Shown here: one piece after another, positions 35,161-43,671 of the stretch
Layout of the letters: the number at the start of each line of letters is the position of its first letter
How positions within the stretch are numbered: the first letter of the stretch is position 1
From: CAYFKJ01 sp964528595
GTDB taxonomy: Bacteria; Pseudomonadota; Alphaproteobacteria; UBA2966
Assembly (NCBI GenBank): GCA_964528595.1
Contig: CAZGTM010000017.1
Span: forward strand, 1 to 64,000
Length of the DNA stretch: 64,000 nucleotides
Direction: 5' to 3'
The notes under the pieces: model-generated
Told to the model about the DNA's origin: nothing
The model's database searches: none
What the model saw: only the letters and a program-made list of their open reading frames with translations
Position numbers and translations under genes: made by a program

Positions 35161-35634
35161 ATGACCGGTTTCGACCAAAACGGCTGTTGGGGCGCGGGCG
35201 ATGACGACGCCCAGGCCGTGGCGGCGCTCGGCAAGCTGCCGCGTGTTCTGGTCGCCGCCGCCGCTCTGATCGACGCCGACAACCGGGTCCTGCTGGCCCA
35301 GCGGCCGGAAGGAAAATCGATGGCCGGATTGTGGGAATTCCCCGGCGGCAAGGTCGGGCCGGATGAGACGCCCGAAGCGGCCATTATCCGCGAACTGCAC
35401 GAGGAACTGGGCATCGATACGCGCCAATCCTGCCTGGCGCCGTTCACCTTCGCTTCGCACGCCTACGAAGATTTCTTCTTGCTGATGCCGCTCTACATCA
35501 TCCGCACCTGGCACGGCACCCCGGCGGCGCGGGAGGGCCAAGCCCTGAAATGGGTGCGCCCGCTGAAACTCGCAGACTACCCGATGCCGCCGGCCGATGT
35601 ACCGTTGGTGGCCCTGCTGAGGGACTACCTCTAA
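35161..35634 (+). CDS. mutT: NUDIX hydrolase, MutT type (8-oxo-dGTP diphosphatase)
   Basis: 157 residues from the ATG at 35161, four bases after the argJ stop (a GTG at 35158 is also possible). The Nudix box is intact: GGKVGPDETPEAAIIRELHE followed by ELGI, with all four box Glu residues. The MutT subgroup is supported by RPEGKSMAGLWEFPGG and by the C-terminal KWVRPLKLADYPMP. It sanitises the nucleotide pool by hydrolysing 8-oxo-dGTP. Adjacent to argJ, and likely cotranscribed with it. Confidence 0.9.
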   Translation: MTGFDQNGCWGAGDDDAQAVAALGKLPRVLVAAAALIDADNRVLLAQRPEGKSMAGLWEFPGGKVGPDETPEAAIIRELHEELGIDTRQSCLAPFTFASHAYEDFFLLMPLYIIRTWHGTPAAREGQALKWVRPLKLADYPMPPADVPLVALLRDYL

Positions 35635-35737
35635 CTCTCCACACATTACGCGCTTCTTCGTATGGGCGGACACGGCGGCCGGCAGTAGCCTTTGGGCATT
35701 ATCGGTATCAACCGCGCACGCATCGGAGGAACCCGCC

Positions 35738-35836
35738 ATGGCCGACCGGGTCGTCGAATTCATCGCCTGGGGCACTGTGCTGATGTTCGTGGCCGCGCTG
35801 ATCGGCGTCGGCGCCCTGATCTACGGGGTGATCTGA
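35738..35836 (+). CDS. Predicted 32-residue single-span membrane protein
   Basis: A short open frame with a strong Shine-Dalgarno GGAGGA at 35725-35730, seven bases before its ATG. The peptide has a short polar N-terminus (MADRVVEFIAW) and a continuous hydrophobic run (VLMFVAALIGVGALIYGVI) to the stop, so it would span the inner membrane once. It is read from + strand between mutT and the convergent NDUFAF5-like gene. No homology is claimed. It may be missed by automated annotation because of length. Confidence 0.55.
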   Translation: MADRVVEFIAWGTVLMFVAALIGVGALIYGVI

Positions 35837-35846
35837 CCCGGCGGGC

Positions 35847-36743
35847 CTATTTCCCCTCGGCTTTGTCGCCCAGTACCTCCGCCAGGTTCGTTGTGGCCGA
35901 ACCGGGCGCCAGCGGTTTTGGCTGGCTGGCGTCGGGCGCCCAGGCCGTCAGCGTGACGATTTCGAAGGTCGCCGGTACGCGGCCGTCGTCGCCGGTATAG
36001 CGCTCGGCGTAGACCTCGGCCGCCCGCATCAGCGAATCACGCCGCGTAAACGATTTCAGGCCGGCGTTGAGGGCGCTGCTTTCCGCCATGCCGCGCAGGT
36101 CGCCGATCAATTTGAGGGGTGATTCGTAGCGCACCGTGATGGTTTCATGATCGGCGACAGGTAGGGCGAAACCGGCGCGCTGCAGCAGATTGCCTAGATC
36201 CCGCACGTCGGCGAAGGGCGAGACGCGGGGCGCGGCCCCGCCGGTTGTTTCGCTCTCGGCCGCCAGCAGCGATTGGCGCAGTTCGTGCAGCGTATTGCCG
36301 GCGAACATGGCCACCAGCAGAACGCCGTCGGGCCGGAGGCAGCGGTTGGCCTGGATCAACGCGCCGGGCAGGTCATTGACCCAGTGAAAGCCGAGCACGC
36401 TGACGATCAGGTCGAACGATTTATCCCGAAAGGGCAGGGCTTCCTCGTCGGCGGCGAGGGCCGGCAAGCCGTTTGCGGCGGCGGCCTCGGCCATGCGCGG
36501 CGAAAGATCGGCTTGGACCAGAGACGCGATACCCGCTCGGCTCCCCAGGATTTCCGCCGCCTGGCCGGTGTGGCAGCCCAGGTCGAGAACATCGGCGAAA
36601 TCCCGGCTGATATCGTCGAGGCGGTCGAGCAACCGCGCCGCAACCTCGCGGACCAGAAAATCGTAACCGCCGAAGCCCGCGGCGGCGCGGTCGCGGCGGC
36701 GGCGCAACAGGGCGCGGTCGAAGGGACGGGCGTTATCCATCAT
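35847..36743 (-). CDS. SAM-dependent methyltransferase, NDUFAF5-like
   Basis: 298-residue class I methyltransferase. The opening FDRALLRRRRDRAAAGFGGYDFL is the signature (quoted only as the start of it, FDRALLRRRRDR) of the NDUFAF5/BioC-like group; human NDUFAF5 modifies an Arg of a complex I subunit. Motif I is DVLDLGCHTGQAAEIL, and later LPFRDKSFDLIVSVLGFHWV resembles the BioC/Methyltransf-11 signature. A C-terminal helical region is followed by a short tail. The role in complex I assembly is inferred from the family only. Its ATG is 46 bases before the divergent comF gene. Confidence 0.75.
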   Translation of the reverse strand: MMDNARPFDRALLRRRRDRAAAGFGGYDFLVREVAARLLDRLDDISRDFADVLDLGCHTGQAAEILGSRAGIASLVQADLSPRMAEAAAANGLPALAADEEALPFRDKSFDLIVSVLGFHWVNDLPGALIQANRCLRPDGVLLVAMFAGNTLHELRQSLLAAESETTGGAAPRVSPFADVRDLGNLLQRAGFALPVADHETITVRYESPLKLIGDLRGMAESSALNAGLKSFTRRDSLMRAAEVYAERYTGDDGRVPATFEIVTLTAWAPDASQPKPLAPGSATTNLAEVLGDKAEGK

Positions 36744-36789
36744 CGCAGGATATATGGCACGCCCGGGGCCGAACGGCTAGGATTGTGAT

Positions 36790-37581
36790 ATGACGGCATC
36801 GGGCGATAACCCTGTCCGCCGGGACACGGCGTGGCCGGCGATAAAGGCGCTGAGGCAGCTTGGCGCCGGCGTCCTCGACGCCCTGCTGCCGCCCCGCTGC
36901 CTCGGCTGCGGCACGGGCATCGGCGCGGACGGCGCATTGTGCGCCGACTGCTGGCGCGGCATCGATTTCATCGACGGGCCGGTTTGCAGTTGCTGTGGTC
37001 TGCCGTTCGAATTCGACGCCGGCGACGATGCGCTGTGCGGCGCCTGTCTCGGCCACCCGCCGGCATATTCGCGCGCCCGCGCCGTCATGCGCTACGGCGA
37101 GGCCAGCCGGGGACTTATTCTCGGTTTCAAGCATGGTGACCGCACCGACGGCACGCCGACCTACGGCGCCTGGTTGGCCCGGGCGGGCGCCGGGATGCTG
37201 GAGAGCGGCACGATCATCGCGCCCGTACCCCTGCACCGCCGCCGGTTGTTCCGCCGGCGCTACAACCAATCGGCCCTGCTGGCGCTCGCTCTGGGCCGGA
37301 CCAGCGGATCGGCGGTGCGGGTCGATCTGCTCAAACGTATCAAACCGACGCCGAGCCTCGGGGGCCTGAGCGCCAAGGCCCGCCATAAAACCGTGCGCGG
37401 CGCCTTCGCCGTGCCCGAGGCCGGACGGGCCGCCGTCCGGGACGCACATGTTTTGCTGATCGACGACGTCCTGACGACGGGGGCGACGGTCGATGCTTGC
37501 GCGAAGGCGTTGGTGCGCGCCGGCGCCGCCCGCGTTGACGTATTGACCTTGGCCAGGGTGGTGCGGGCCGGGACGGTGTGA
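36790..37581 (+). CDS. comF: ComF family protein (phosphoribosyltransferase-like)
   Basis: 263 residues. Zinc-finger-like N-terminus with paired Cys (CLGCGTG, CADCW, CSCC, CGACL), then a type I phosphoribosyltransferase fold with the PRPP loop HVLLIDDVLTTGATVDAC near the C-terminus. In competent bacteria ComF takes part in DNA uptake, and in many non-competent bacteria its role is not settled. Its place next to the grxC-nitrilase cluster is standard in alphaproteobacteria. Confidence 0.88.
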   Translation: MTASGDNPVRRDTAWPAIKALRQLGAGVLDALLPPRCLGCGTGIGADGALCADCWRGIDFIDGPVCSCCGLPFEFDAGDDALCGACLGHPPAYSRARAVMRYGEASRGLILGFKHGDRTDGTPTYGAWLARAGAGMLESGTIIAPVPLHRRRLFRRRYNQSALLALALGRTSGSAVRVDLLKRIKPTPSLGGLSAKARHKTVRGAFAVPEAGRAAVRDAHVLLIDDVLTTGATVDACAKALVRAGAARVDVLTLARVVRAGTV

Positions 37582-37597
37582 ACCGGCGGGCCGCTAG

Positions 37598-38641
37598 TCA
37601 GTCCCGTCCGTCGTTGAGGTTGTATTTCATGATGCTGCCGTGACGGCCCGATTTATCACGCTCCAGATCGTAGACATCGCCCTCGGGTCCCTGGCGCCGG
37701 TCGATAACTTCCTGGATATCCGACAAATCCCGCTCGCTCAGCTCGATGCCGAAGATATTGACGTTTTCCTCAAGATGCCGGGTCGAGGTGGCGCCGATGA
37801 CCGCGCCCGCGACCTGCGGGCGTGTGAGGGTCCAGGCCACCGAAATCTGGCCGATGGTGGCGCCGTGGCGGTCCGCAACGGTATCGAGCACGCGCAACAA
37901 CTCCTGGAACAGCTCCCAGCCGCCGAAATCCTCGATAATAAGTTTGTACTTGGTCAGTGAACGATTGTTGAAGGGCCCCTCCGGTTCCGGCTTACCCAGC
38001 CACTCGTCGGACAGGAAACCGCCGGCCAGCGCGCCATAGCAGTATAGGTAGACGTCGTGCTCCCGGCAGAAGTCGATGGTGGCCTTCTCTGCCCGGTTGT
38101 CGATCAGGGAATACTGCAATTGGTTTGAGGTCAGCGGGTAGCCGGCATCGACCAGTTCCCGGAGGATTGCCGTGCTGTAGTTGGTGATGGCGAGATGCCC
38201 GATCAGGCCCTCCTCCTGGAGCCTGACAAGCGACGCCGCGACGTCCAGATAGCCCGGCACGGAGGTGTCCCACCAGCAGTACTGCACCATGTCCAAACGC
38301 TCTAGGCCGAGGCGCTTGAGCGAGCCGTGGATGGTATTCTCGACGTAGGCGTGGTCAACCTCCGCCATGATGTCGTAGTCCGGCACGAACTTGGAATTGA
38401 CGTTGATCTCTTTGGCCAGCGAGGGGTAAGCCTTGCGGAACGCCCCGACCATGTCCTCGACGCCGGTGTAGATATCGGCGAAGTCGAGGGTCGTTATGCC
38501 GGCCTCGACGAAGACCGCCATGTCCTTGACGGCCTGATCCGGATCGATCGCCCCGTGACCGCCCGCCAGATGCCAACCGCCTTTGAGAATGCGCGAAATC
38601 GACAGCCCCGGCCTTACCTCAAACGTATCGACATTCGCCAT
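37598..38641 (-). CDS. Aldo/keto reductase-family protein lacking the catalytic His
   Basis: 347-residue TIM-barrel oxidoreductase-like protein. Asp53 and Tyr58 (TTLDFADIYTG) and Lys84 (VNSKF) fit the catalytic tetrad, but where most AKRs carry His there is Cys122 in VQYCWWD. The C-terminal part with GAVIGATSTRHLEENV is the usual NADPH-binding end. Because of the Cys, activity as a classic reductase is uncertain; some AKR subfamilies do vary here. It stands alone between comF and grxC and on the opposite strand. Confidence 0.8.
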   Translation of the reverse strand: MANVDTFEVRPGLSISRILKGGWHLAGGHGAIDPDQAVKDMAVFVEAGITTLDFADIYTGVEDMVGAFRKAYPSLAKEINVNSKFVPDYDIMAEVDHAYVENTIHGSLKRLGLERLDMVQYCWWDTSVPGYLDVAASLVRLQEEGLIGHLAITNYSTAILRELVDAGYPLTSNQLQYSLIDNRAEKATIDFCREHDVYLYCYGALAGGFLSDEWLGKPEPEGPFNNRSLTKYKLIIEDFGGWELFQELLRVLDTVADRHGATIGQISVAWTLTRPQVAGAVIGATSTRHLEENVNIFGIELSERDLSDIQEVIDRRQGPEGDVYDLERDKSGRHGSIMKYNLNDGRD

Positions 38642-38815
38642 TCGATCCTCCGCATCACAATTTACATGACGGCATATTGAAGTGGGCGCGGGTTGTCCGT
38701 CCGGCTGCGGCGCCTATATAGTATCTCGCCAATAAAATGAGCCGGACCGATGTTAACGCAGATATTATCAATCGTCCGAAACCTGAACACCCAACCCGTG
38801 CCGAGCGAGCCCAGT

Positions 38816-39103
38816 ATGACGGAAGCCCCGACCAACATCACCGCCGAAGTCGAGATCTATGCCACCCAGTATTGCCCCTTCTGTTGGCGGGCCAAGGATC
38901 TGTTGTCGTCCAAGGGCGTCGACTACACCGAGATCGACGTCGGCATGGACAGCGGATTGCGCCGGGAAATGACCGAGCGTTCGGGCGGCGGCCGCACGGT
39001 GCCGCAGATCTTCATCAACGGCAGTCCGATCGGCGGCTGTGACGAGCTTTATGCGCTGGAGCACCAGGGCGCGCTTAATCCCCTGCTGGAGGGGGCAACA
39101 TGA
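38816..39103 (+). CDS. grxC: Glutaredoxin 3
   Basis: Dithiol glutaredoxin, 95 residues from the ATG at 38816. The active site Cys20-Pro-Phe-Cys23 (CPFC) and the glutathione-binding TVPQIFINGSPIGGCDEL (TVP and GG motifs) are complete. The frame continues 22 residues upstream to 38750, which would add a hydrophobic-polar stretch; the shorter start is preferred because it gives family length. It overlaps the nitrilase start by four bases, a conserved pair. Confidence 0.9.
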   Translation: MTEAPTNITAEVEIYATQYCPFCWRAKDLLSSKGVDYTEIDVGMDSGLRREMTERSGGGRTVPQIFINGSPIGGCDELYALEHQGALNPLLEGAT

Positions 39104-39951
39104 CGGGCACCTTCAAGGCGGCCTGCGTCCAGGTCAACGCCAGCGACGACATGGCCGCCAATATCGAGACGGCGGTTGGTTTCATCCGCGAGGCGCGCGA
39201 CGCCGGCGCGGATTTCGTCGCCATGCCGGAAAACGTTTCCTTCATCGGCGCCCGCCCGACGGAGTCGCGCGACCGCGCCCTGCCCGAAAGCGACCACCCG
39301 GCGCTGCCGGCGTTTAGTGATGCCGCGCGCGACGGCGGTATTTGGCTGTTGAGCGGCTCGTTGGGCATCCGCGCCGCCGACGGCCGCGTCCACAACCGCA
39401 CGTTCCTGATCGATCCCCGTGGCGACATCGCCGCGCGCTACGACAAGATCCACATGTTCGACGTCGATTTGGCCGGCGGTGAAAAGTACCGTGAATCGGA
39501 TAACTTCCAGCCCGGCGGCCGCGCCGTGACGACGCCGCTGCCCTGGGGAACGCTGGGCATGACGATCTGCTACGACATGCGTTTCCCCTACCTCTACCGG
39601 ACCCTGGCGCATCACGGCGCGAACATCTTCACCGTGCCGTCGGCCTTCACCAAGGTGACCGGCGAAGCGCACTGGCACCTGCTGCTGCGGGCGCGGGCCG
39701 TCGAAAACGGCAGTTTCGTCATTGCACCGGCGCAATGCGGCACGCACGCCGGCGGGCGCAAGACGTTCGGTCATTCGCTGATCGTCGACCCGTGGGGAGA
39801 GGTCCTGGCCGACGGCGGCGAGGAACCCGGCATCTCGATGGCCGAGATCGACATGGCGCGGGTAGCCGACGTACGCGGCATGGTGCCGTCGCTCAACCAC
39901 GACCGGCCGTTCAGCGGCCCCGGCGCCGACAGCGATACCTCAGCCGCCTAG
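39100..39951 (+). CDS. Carbon-nitrogen hydrolase (nitrilase superfamily, Nit1-like)
   Basis: 283 residues with the catalytic triad Glu44 (MPENVSF), Lys116 (RYDKIHMF) and Cys157 (ICYDMRFPYLYR). The closest named family is Nit1/deaminated glutathione amidase, which removes a toxic by-product of glutathione transamination; the adjacent glutaredoxin gene fits such a link, but substrate is inferred. The ATG overlaps the grxC stop by four bases, implying translational coupling. Confidence 0.88.
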   Translation: MTGTFKAACVQVNASDDMAANIETAVGFIREARDAGADFVAMPENVSFIGARPTESRDRALPESDHPALPAFSDAARDGGIWLLSGSLGIRAADGRVHNRTFLIDPRGDIAARYDKIHMFDVDLAGGEKYRESDNFQPGGRAVTTPLPWGTLGMTICYDMRFPYLYRTLAHHGANIFTVPSAFTKVTGEAHWHLLLRARAVENGSFVIAPAQCGTHAGGRKTFGHSLIVDPWGEVLADGGEEPGISMAEIDMARVADVRGMVPSLNHDRPFSGPGADSDTSAA

Positions 39952-39952
39952 T

Positions 39953-40510
39953 TCAAACCCGTTTTGCAGCGATCCTTTGCACGACCGCCGGCTGCGGCTT
40001 GGCGATTTCACCGTGTTCATAGGCCTTGACTTCGAGGCCCGCGCCGCGCACGGCCTCCAGCAGTTCGCCCGGCTTCAAGAGATGATCGGGATTGCGCGGC
40101 CGGCCGAACTTTTCGTTGCCCCGGGCGAAGGTTTCGTAAATCAACAGGCCGCCGGGTGCCACCGCGTCGATCAGGTCGGGCAGCAGGGGACGCCACAGGT
40201 AGTTGGTCACCACCACCGCGTCGAAGGTCTCGCCGGCCAGCGGAAACGGTGCATCTGTTTCTAGATCGGCCTCGATTACCGTGACATTCGCCAGGCCGGC
40301 AAGGTCCCCCAGACCGGAAATATCACGGTCGAGCGCCGTCACGTCGTGGCCCGCTTCGGCGAACAGCCGGGTGTGCCGGCCGTTGCCGCAGGCGACGTCC
40401 AGAATCCGGCCGCCAGGCGCCGGTAAATCGGCGAAACGCCGCACCCACGGCGATGCCGAACCCGTATGGGGCGCAAAAGCACGTGCGTTCTCTTCTTGCC
40501 CGGTATTCAT
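39953..40510 (-). CDS. Class I SAM-dependent methyltransferase (TehB-like)
   Basis: 185 residues. Motif I is ILDVACGNGRHTRLFAEAGH, then TALDRDISGL, ADLETDAPFP and VVTNYLWRPLLPDL, the Methyltransf-25/TehB arrangement. The N-terminal sequence WVRRFADLPAPGG is ordinary for stand-alone small-molecule methyltransferases. No substrate can be assigned. It is convergent with the nitrilase gene with 1 base between stops, and divergent from the DUF1178 gene. Confidence 0.8.
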   Translation of the reverse strand: MNTGQEENARAFAPHTGSASPWVRRFADLPAPGGRILDVACGNGRHTRLFAEAGHDVTALDRDISGLGDLAGLANVTVIEADLETDAPFPLAGETFDAVVVTNYLWRPLLPDLIDAVAPGGLLIYETFARGNEKFGRPRNPDHLLKPGELLEAVRGAGLEVKAYEHGEIAKPQPAVVQRIAAKRV

Positions 40511-40557
40511 TCCGCCCCTTATATTAGCGCCGATTTTGTACCATATATGAAGTTACG

Positions 40558-40971
40558 ATGATTTCGTTCGATCTGAAATGCCGTCAGGACCACGTTTTCG
40601 AAGCGTGGTTCAGTGACAGCGCAGGGTTTGAGGAACAGCGCGCCGCTGGCGACGTTGCCTGTCCCGTATGCGGCGACGCCGAGGTGGAAAAATCGCTGAT
40701 GGCGCCCAATGTGTCGGCAAAAAAGGGCGGCGGATCCGGCGTCCCCGACGAGGCCGCCGCCATGCAGATGCTTTACCAGATGCGCAGCCACGTCGAGGAG
40801 AATTGCGAGAACGTCGGTACCGAGTTCGCCGAGGAGGCCCGCAAGATCCATTACGGTGAAACGGAAAAGCGCGACATCTACGGCCAGGCCACCGAGGACG
40901 AAGCGACGGCGCTGGCCGAGGAAGACATTGAATTCGGCGTGCTGCCCTGGCCCGACGCCAAGGACGCTTGA
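40558..40971 (+). CDS. DUF1178 family protein
   Basis: 137 residues. The start MISFDLKCRQDHVFEAWF and the ACPVCGDAEVEKSLMAP zinc-ribbon-like segment are the DUF1178 signature, followed by MQMLYQMRSHVEENCENVG and the C-terminal YGETEKRDIYGQATEDEA. Function unknown; the two Cys pairs suggest metal binding. It is the last member of the conserved grxC-nitrilase-DUF1178 neighbourhood, here interrupted by the methyltransferase on the other strand. The crotonase begins on its stop codon. Confidence 0.88.
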   Translation: MISFDLKCRQDHVFEAWFSDSAGFEEQRAAGDVACPVCGDAEVEKSLMAPNVSAKKGGGSGVPDEAAAMQMLYQMRSHVEENCENVGTEFAEEARKIHYGETEKRDIYGQATEDEATALAEEDIEFGVLPWPDAKDA

Positions 40972-41771
40972 TGGCGTCCGACGCCGCCGGACCGGACGGT
41001 CGCATCACGACCGAGACCCGGAACCACCTTCACCTCATCGGCTTGGATCGGCCCGCCAAGCTGAACGGCTTCACGCCCAAGATGCTGCAGGAATTGGCCG
41101 AGGCCTACACGGCGTTCGAGGCCGATCCGCAAGCGCGCGCCGCCGTCTTGTTCGCCCACGGCGATAATTTCACCGCCGGTCTCGATCTGCCCAAGGTCTC
41201 GCCGTTGATGAAGGAAAGCGGCGGCGTCTTCCCAGAAGGCCTGATCGATCCCATGGACATGCGCCCGCCGCAGCGCACCAAGCCCATCGTTTCCGCCGTT
41301 CGGGGCTATTGCTACACCATCGGCATCGAACTGATGCTGGCCACCGACATCGTGGTTGCCGGCGCCGAGACGCGGTTTCGCCAGCACGAGGGCGCCCGTG
41401 GCGTCATGGCCGCCGGCGGCGCCACCATCCGCTTCGTCGAACGGGCAGGCTGGGGCAACGGCATGCGTTATCTGCTGACCGGCGACGAATTCGACACGGT
41501 GGAAGCCCGCCGCCTCGGCTTCGTGCAGGAAATGGTCGCGCCCGGCAGGGACGTCGAACGCGCCGTCGAGATTGCCGAAACCATCGCGGCCCAGGCACCC
41601 TTGGCCACGCAGGCCATGCGCATCAACGCGCGCCTCGCGCTGCACGAAGGACCGGAGGCCGCCATCGCCGACATGCGCCCCCGCCAAATCGCCCTGATGG
41701 ACTCCGAGGACGCCGCCGAAGGCCTGGCCTCGTTCGTCGAACGCCGCCCCGGCGACTTCAAGGGCCGCTGA
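40971..41771 (+). CDS. Enoyl-CoA hydratase/isomerase-family (crotonase) protein
   Basis: 266-residue crotonase-fold protein whose ATG shares the last base of the DUF1178 stop (TGATG). The oxyanion-hole elements are present: NFTAGLDL and the segment GYCYTIGIELMLATD. One catalytic-type Glu (Glu140 in RQHEGARGVMAAGG) is present, but the residue equivalent to the second active-site Glu of true hydratases is Arg166 (NGMRYLLTG). It is therefore unlikely to be a standard hydratase and could be an isomerase, hydrolase or a non-canonical member. Substrate unknown. Confidence 0.82.
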   Translation: MASDAAGPDGRITTETRNHLHLIGLDRPAKLNGFTPKMLQELAEAYTAFEADPQARAAVLFAHGDNFTAGLDLPKVSPLMKESGGVFPEGLIDPMDMRPPQRTKPIVSAVRGYCYTIGIELMLATDIVVAGAETRFRQHEGARGVMAAGGATIRFVERAGWGNGMRYLLTGDEFDTVEARRLGFVQEMVAPGRDVERAVEIAETIAAQAPLATQAMRINARLALHEGPEAAIADMRPRQIALMDSEDAAEGLASFVERRPGDFKGR

Positions 41772-41857
41772 GCGGCTCCCTTAGGCGGGCCAAGGGCCAA
41801 AAATGTCCCGAACGTTCCCGTTGTTGAATTTCTGCCCCCATCCCCGAGTGACGTGCG

Positions 41858-42322
41858 TTATCCCGACAAACTGAGCTTCATGCCTTCGTGGCTCGCCTCG
41901 AAGCCCAGGGATTCGTAGAAGCGCAGCGCGTCAGGCCGCGCTTTGTCGGTGGTCAGCTGGACCAGTTCGCAACCGCGCCGGCGGCATTCCCCGATCGCCC
42001 ACTCGAACAGATTGCGGCCCAGGCCCTGGCCCTGGCGGGATGAGGCGATGCGCACGCTCTCGATCTGGCCGCGCCACATGCCGAGCCTGGAAAGACCGGG
42101 AATGAACGAAAGCTGCAGGCAGCCGATAATCTCGCCGCCGTCCTCCACCACCGCGAGATACTGGTTTTGGTCCGCGTCGAGGGCTTCGAAGGCGCTGACG
42201 TATTTGGGATTGAGCGGGGCGGAGGCGTCCTCCCGGGTTTGGCCGAGCGGATCGTCCGCCAACATGGCGATGATGGCGGCGAGGTCTTCCGCTTGGGCGC
42301 GTCGGTATTTCAGGTCGGCCAT
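41858..42322 (-). CDS. GNAT-family N-acetyltransferase
   Basis: 154 residues with the GNAT core: RRAQAEDLAAIIAMLADD at the N-terminus, the acetyl-CoA pyrophosphate loop RQGQGLGRNLFEWAI (R/QxxGxG/A), and the C-terminal ALRFYESLGFEASHEGMK. Probably a cytoplasmic small-molecule or protein acetyltransferase; the acceptor is unknown. Its reverse-strand start is about 100 bases from the MFS gene on the other strand, so the two are divergent. Confidence 0.88.
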   Translation of the reverse strand: MADLKYRRAQAEDLAAIIAMLADDPLGQTREDASAPLNPKYVSAFEALDADQNQYLAVVEDGGEIIGCLQLSFIPGLSRLGMWRGQIESVRIASSRQGQGLGRNLFEWAIGECRRRGCELVQLTTDKARPDALRFYESLGFEASHEGMKLSLSG

Positions 42323-42419
42323 GGGTCACGCTTTCGTTTCGTTTGAGACCTTTGCGCTTTATCGGTAACGCCATCGCCCTTATCCTGGCAAGCCAATTCC
42401 CCAGCGGCGTGGTGTGCGT

Positions 42420-43661
42420 ATGTTTCATGGATGGCGGGTTGTCGCGGGCGCCTTCGCCATGCTTTTCATGGCGTTCGGCTGCGCCTACACCTTCACGGCC
42501 TTTTTCCAGTCCTTGCAGAGCGAATTCAACGCCTCGCGCGGCTCGATCTCGCTGATCTTCTCCATCTCGAGCTTTCTCTATTTTGCCCTGGGCTCGCTCA
42601 GCGGCGCGTTGGCCGACCGCGTCGAGACGCGCTGGATCACGGCAACCGGCATGTTTCTGGTCGCCGTCGGCCTGCTCCTGGCCAGCCGGGCGACGGAATT
42701 GTGGCATCTCTATGCCGCCTACGGACTGGGTGTCGGCGTTGGTATCGGTCTGGCCTACGCGCCGGCGCTGGGCGCGGTGCAGCGCTGGTTCGTCCGCCAG
42801 CGCGGTTCGGCGACGGGCTGGGCGGTGGCGGGCATCGGTCTCGGCACCACCGCCGTGCCGCCGGTAGCGGCCTGGATGATCGCCGAACTGGGCTGGCGCC
42901 AGGCCTATTTCGTCCTCGGCCTGTCGGTCCTGGTGGCCGGCGTGGGCGCGGCCCTGTTCGTCGAGGGGTCGCCGGCCAAGCGGAACCTGTTGCCCGACGG
43001 CGACGATGCGCCGGCGATTGACGCGGAGAACGGTGCAGCCCCGTCCCGCCCGGAACTCCTGCTTTCCGTCAGCCTGCGCCAGGCGCTCAGAACCAAGCTG
43101 TTCTGGATTTTCTACGGTACCGGCATCCTGGCGACGATCGGCATCGCGCTGCCTTTCGTGCATCTGATCCCGTTTGTCGAGGATCAGGGCCTGCCACGCT
43201 CGACCGCCCTCTATCTGCTCGGCTGCATCGGCATCGGCAGCACGCTCGGTCGCTTTATCCTGGGCGCGGCCGCCGACAAATTCGGCCGCCGGCCCACGTT
43301 TGTCGGCATCTACGCCGGCCTGACGGTGGCCTATGCCCTCTGGCTGGTGGGCGCCACGGAGTGGCCGCTGATCGGTTTCGCCCTCCTGTTCGGCATCTGC
43401 TATGGCGGCTACGTCGCCCTGGCGCCGGCCATCATGGCGGACTATTTCGGCGTCGGCAGCGTTGGCGCCATCATCGGCGGGCAGTTCACGGCGGCGGCCA
43501 TCGCCATGTTCCTGGCCCCGTATCTGGCCGGTATCGCCTTCGATCAGACCAACAGCTATTTCCTGCCCATCGCCGCCAGCTGCGCCGGCGCCGCCATTTC
43601 CGGCGTCGTCACCGCCCGGCTCGAAAATCCAGACGTCTGGTTGAGAAATCATCACGGCTGA
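42420..43661 (+). CDS. Major facilitator superfamily transporter
   Basis: 413 residues with about 12 membrane segments. The start at 42420 gives MFHGWRVVAGAFAMLFMAFG, the usual opening of OFA/monocarboxylate-type MFS proteins; a GTG two codons upstream is less likely. The loop between segments 2 and 3 has LADRVETRW-type sequence, and the central loop (about 180-205) is long and polar. The substrate is probably an organic acid, but cannot be read. It ends 74 bases before the nitroreductase-like gene and its promoter. Confidence 0.85.
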   Translation: MFHGWRVVAGAFAMLFMAFGCAYTFTAFFQSLQSEFNASRGSISLIFSISSFLYFALGSLSGALADRVETRWITATGMFLVAVGLLLASRATELWHLYAAYGLGVGVGIGLAYAPALGAVQRWFVRQRGSATGWAVAGIGLGTTAVPPVAAWMIAELGWRQAYFVLGLSVLVAGVGAALFVEGSPAKRNLLPDGDDAPAIDAENGAAPSRPELLLSVSLRQALRTKLFWIFYGTGILATIGIALPFVHLIPFVEDQGLPRSTALYLLGCIGIGSTLGRFILGAAADKFGRRPTFVGIYAGLTVAYALWLVGATEWPLIGFALLFGICYGGYVALAPAIMADYFGVGSVGAIIGGQFTAAAIAMFLAPYLAGIAFDQTNSYFLPIAASCAGAAISGVVTARLENPDVWLRNHHG

Positions 43662-43671
43662 AAATTTTTTC

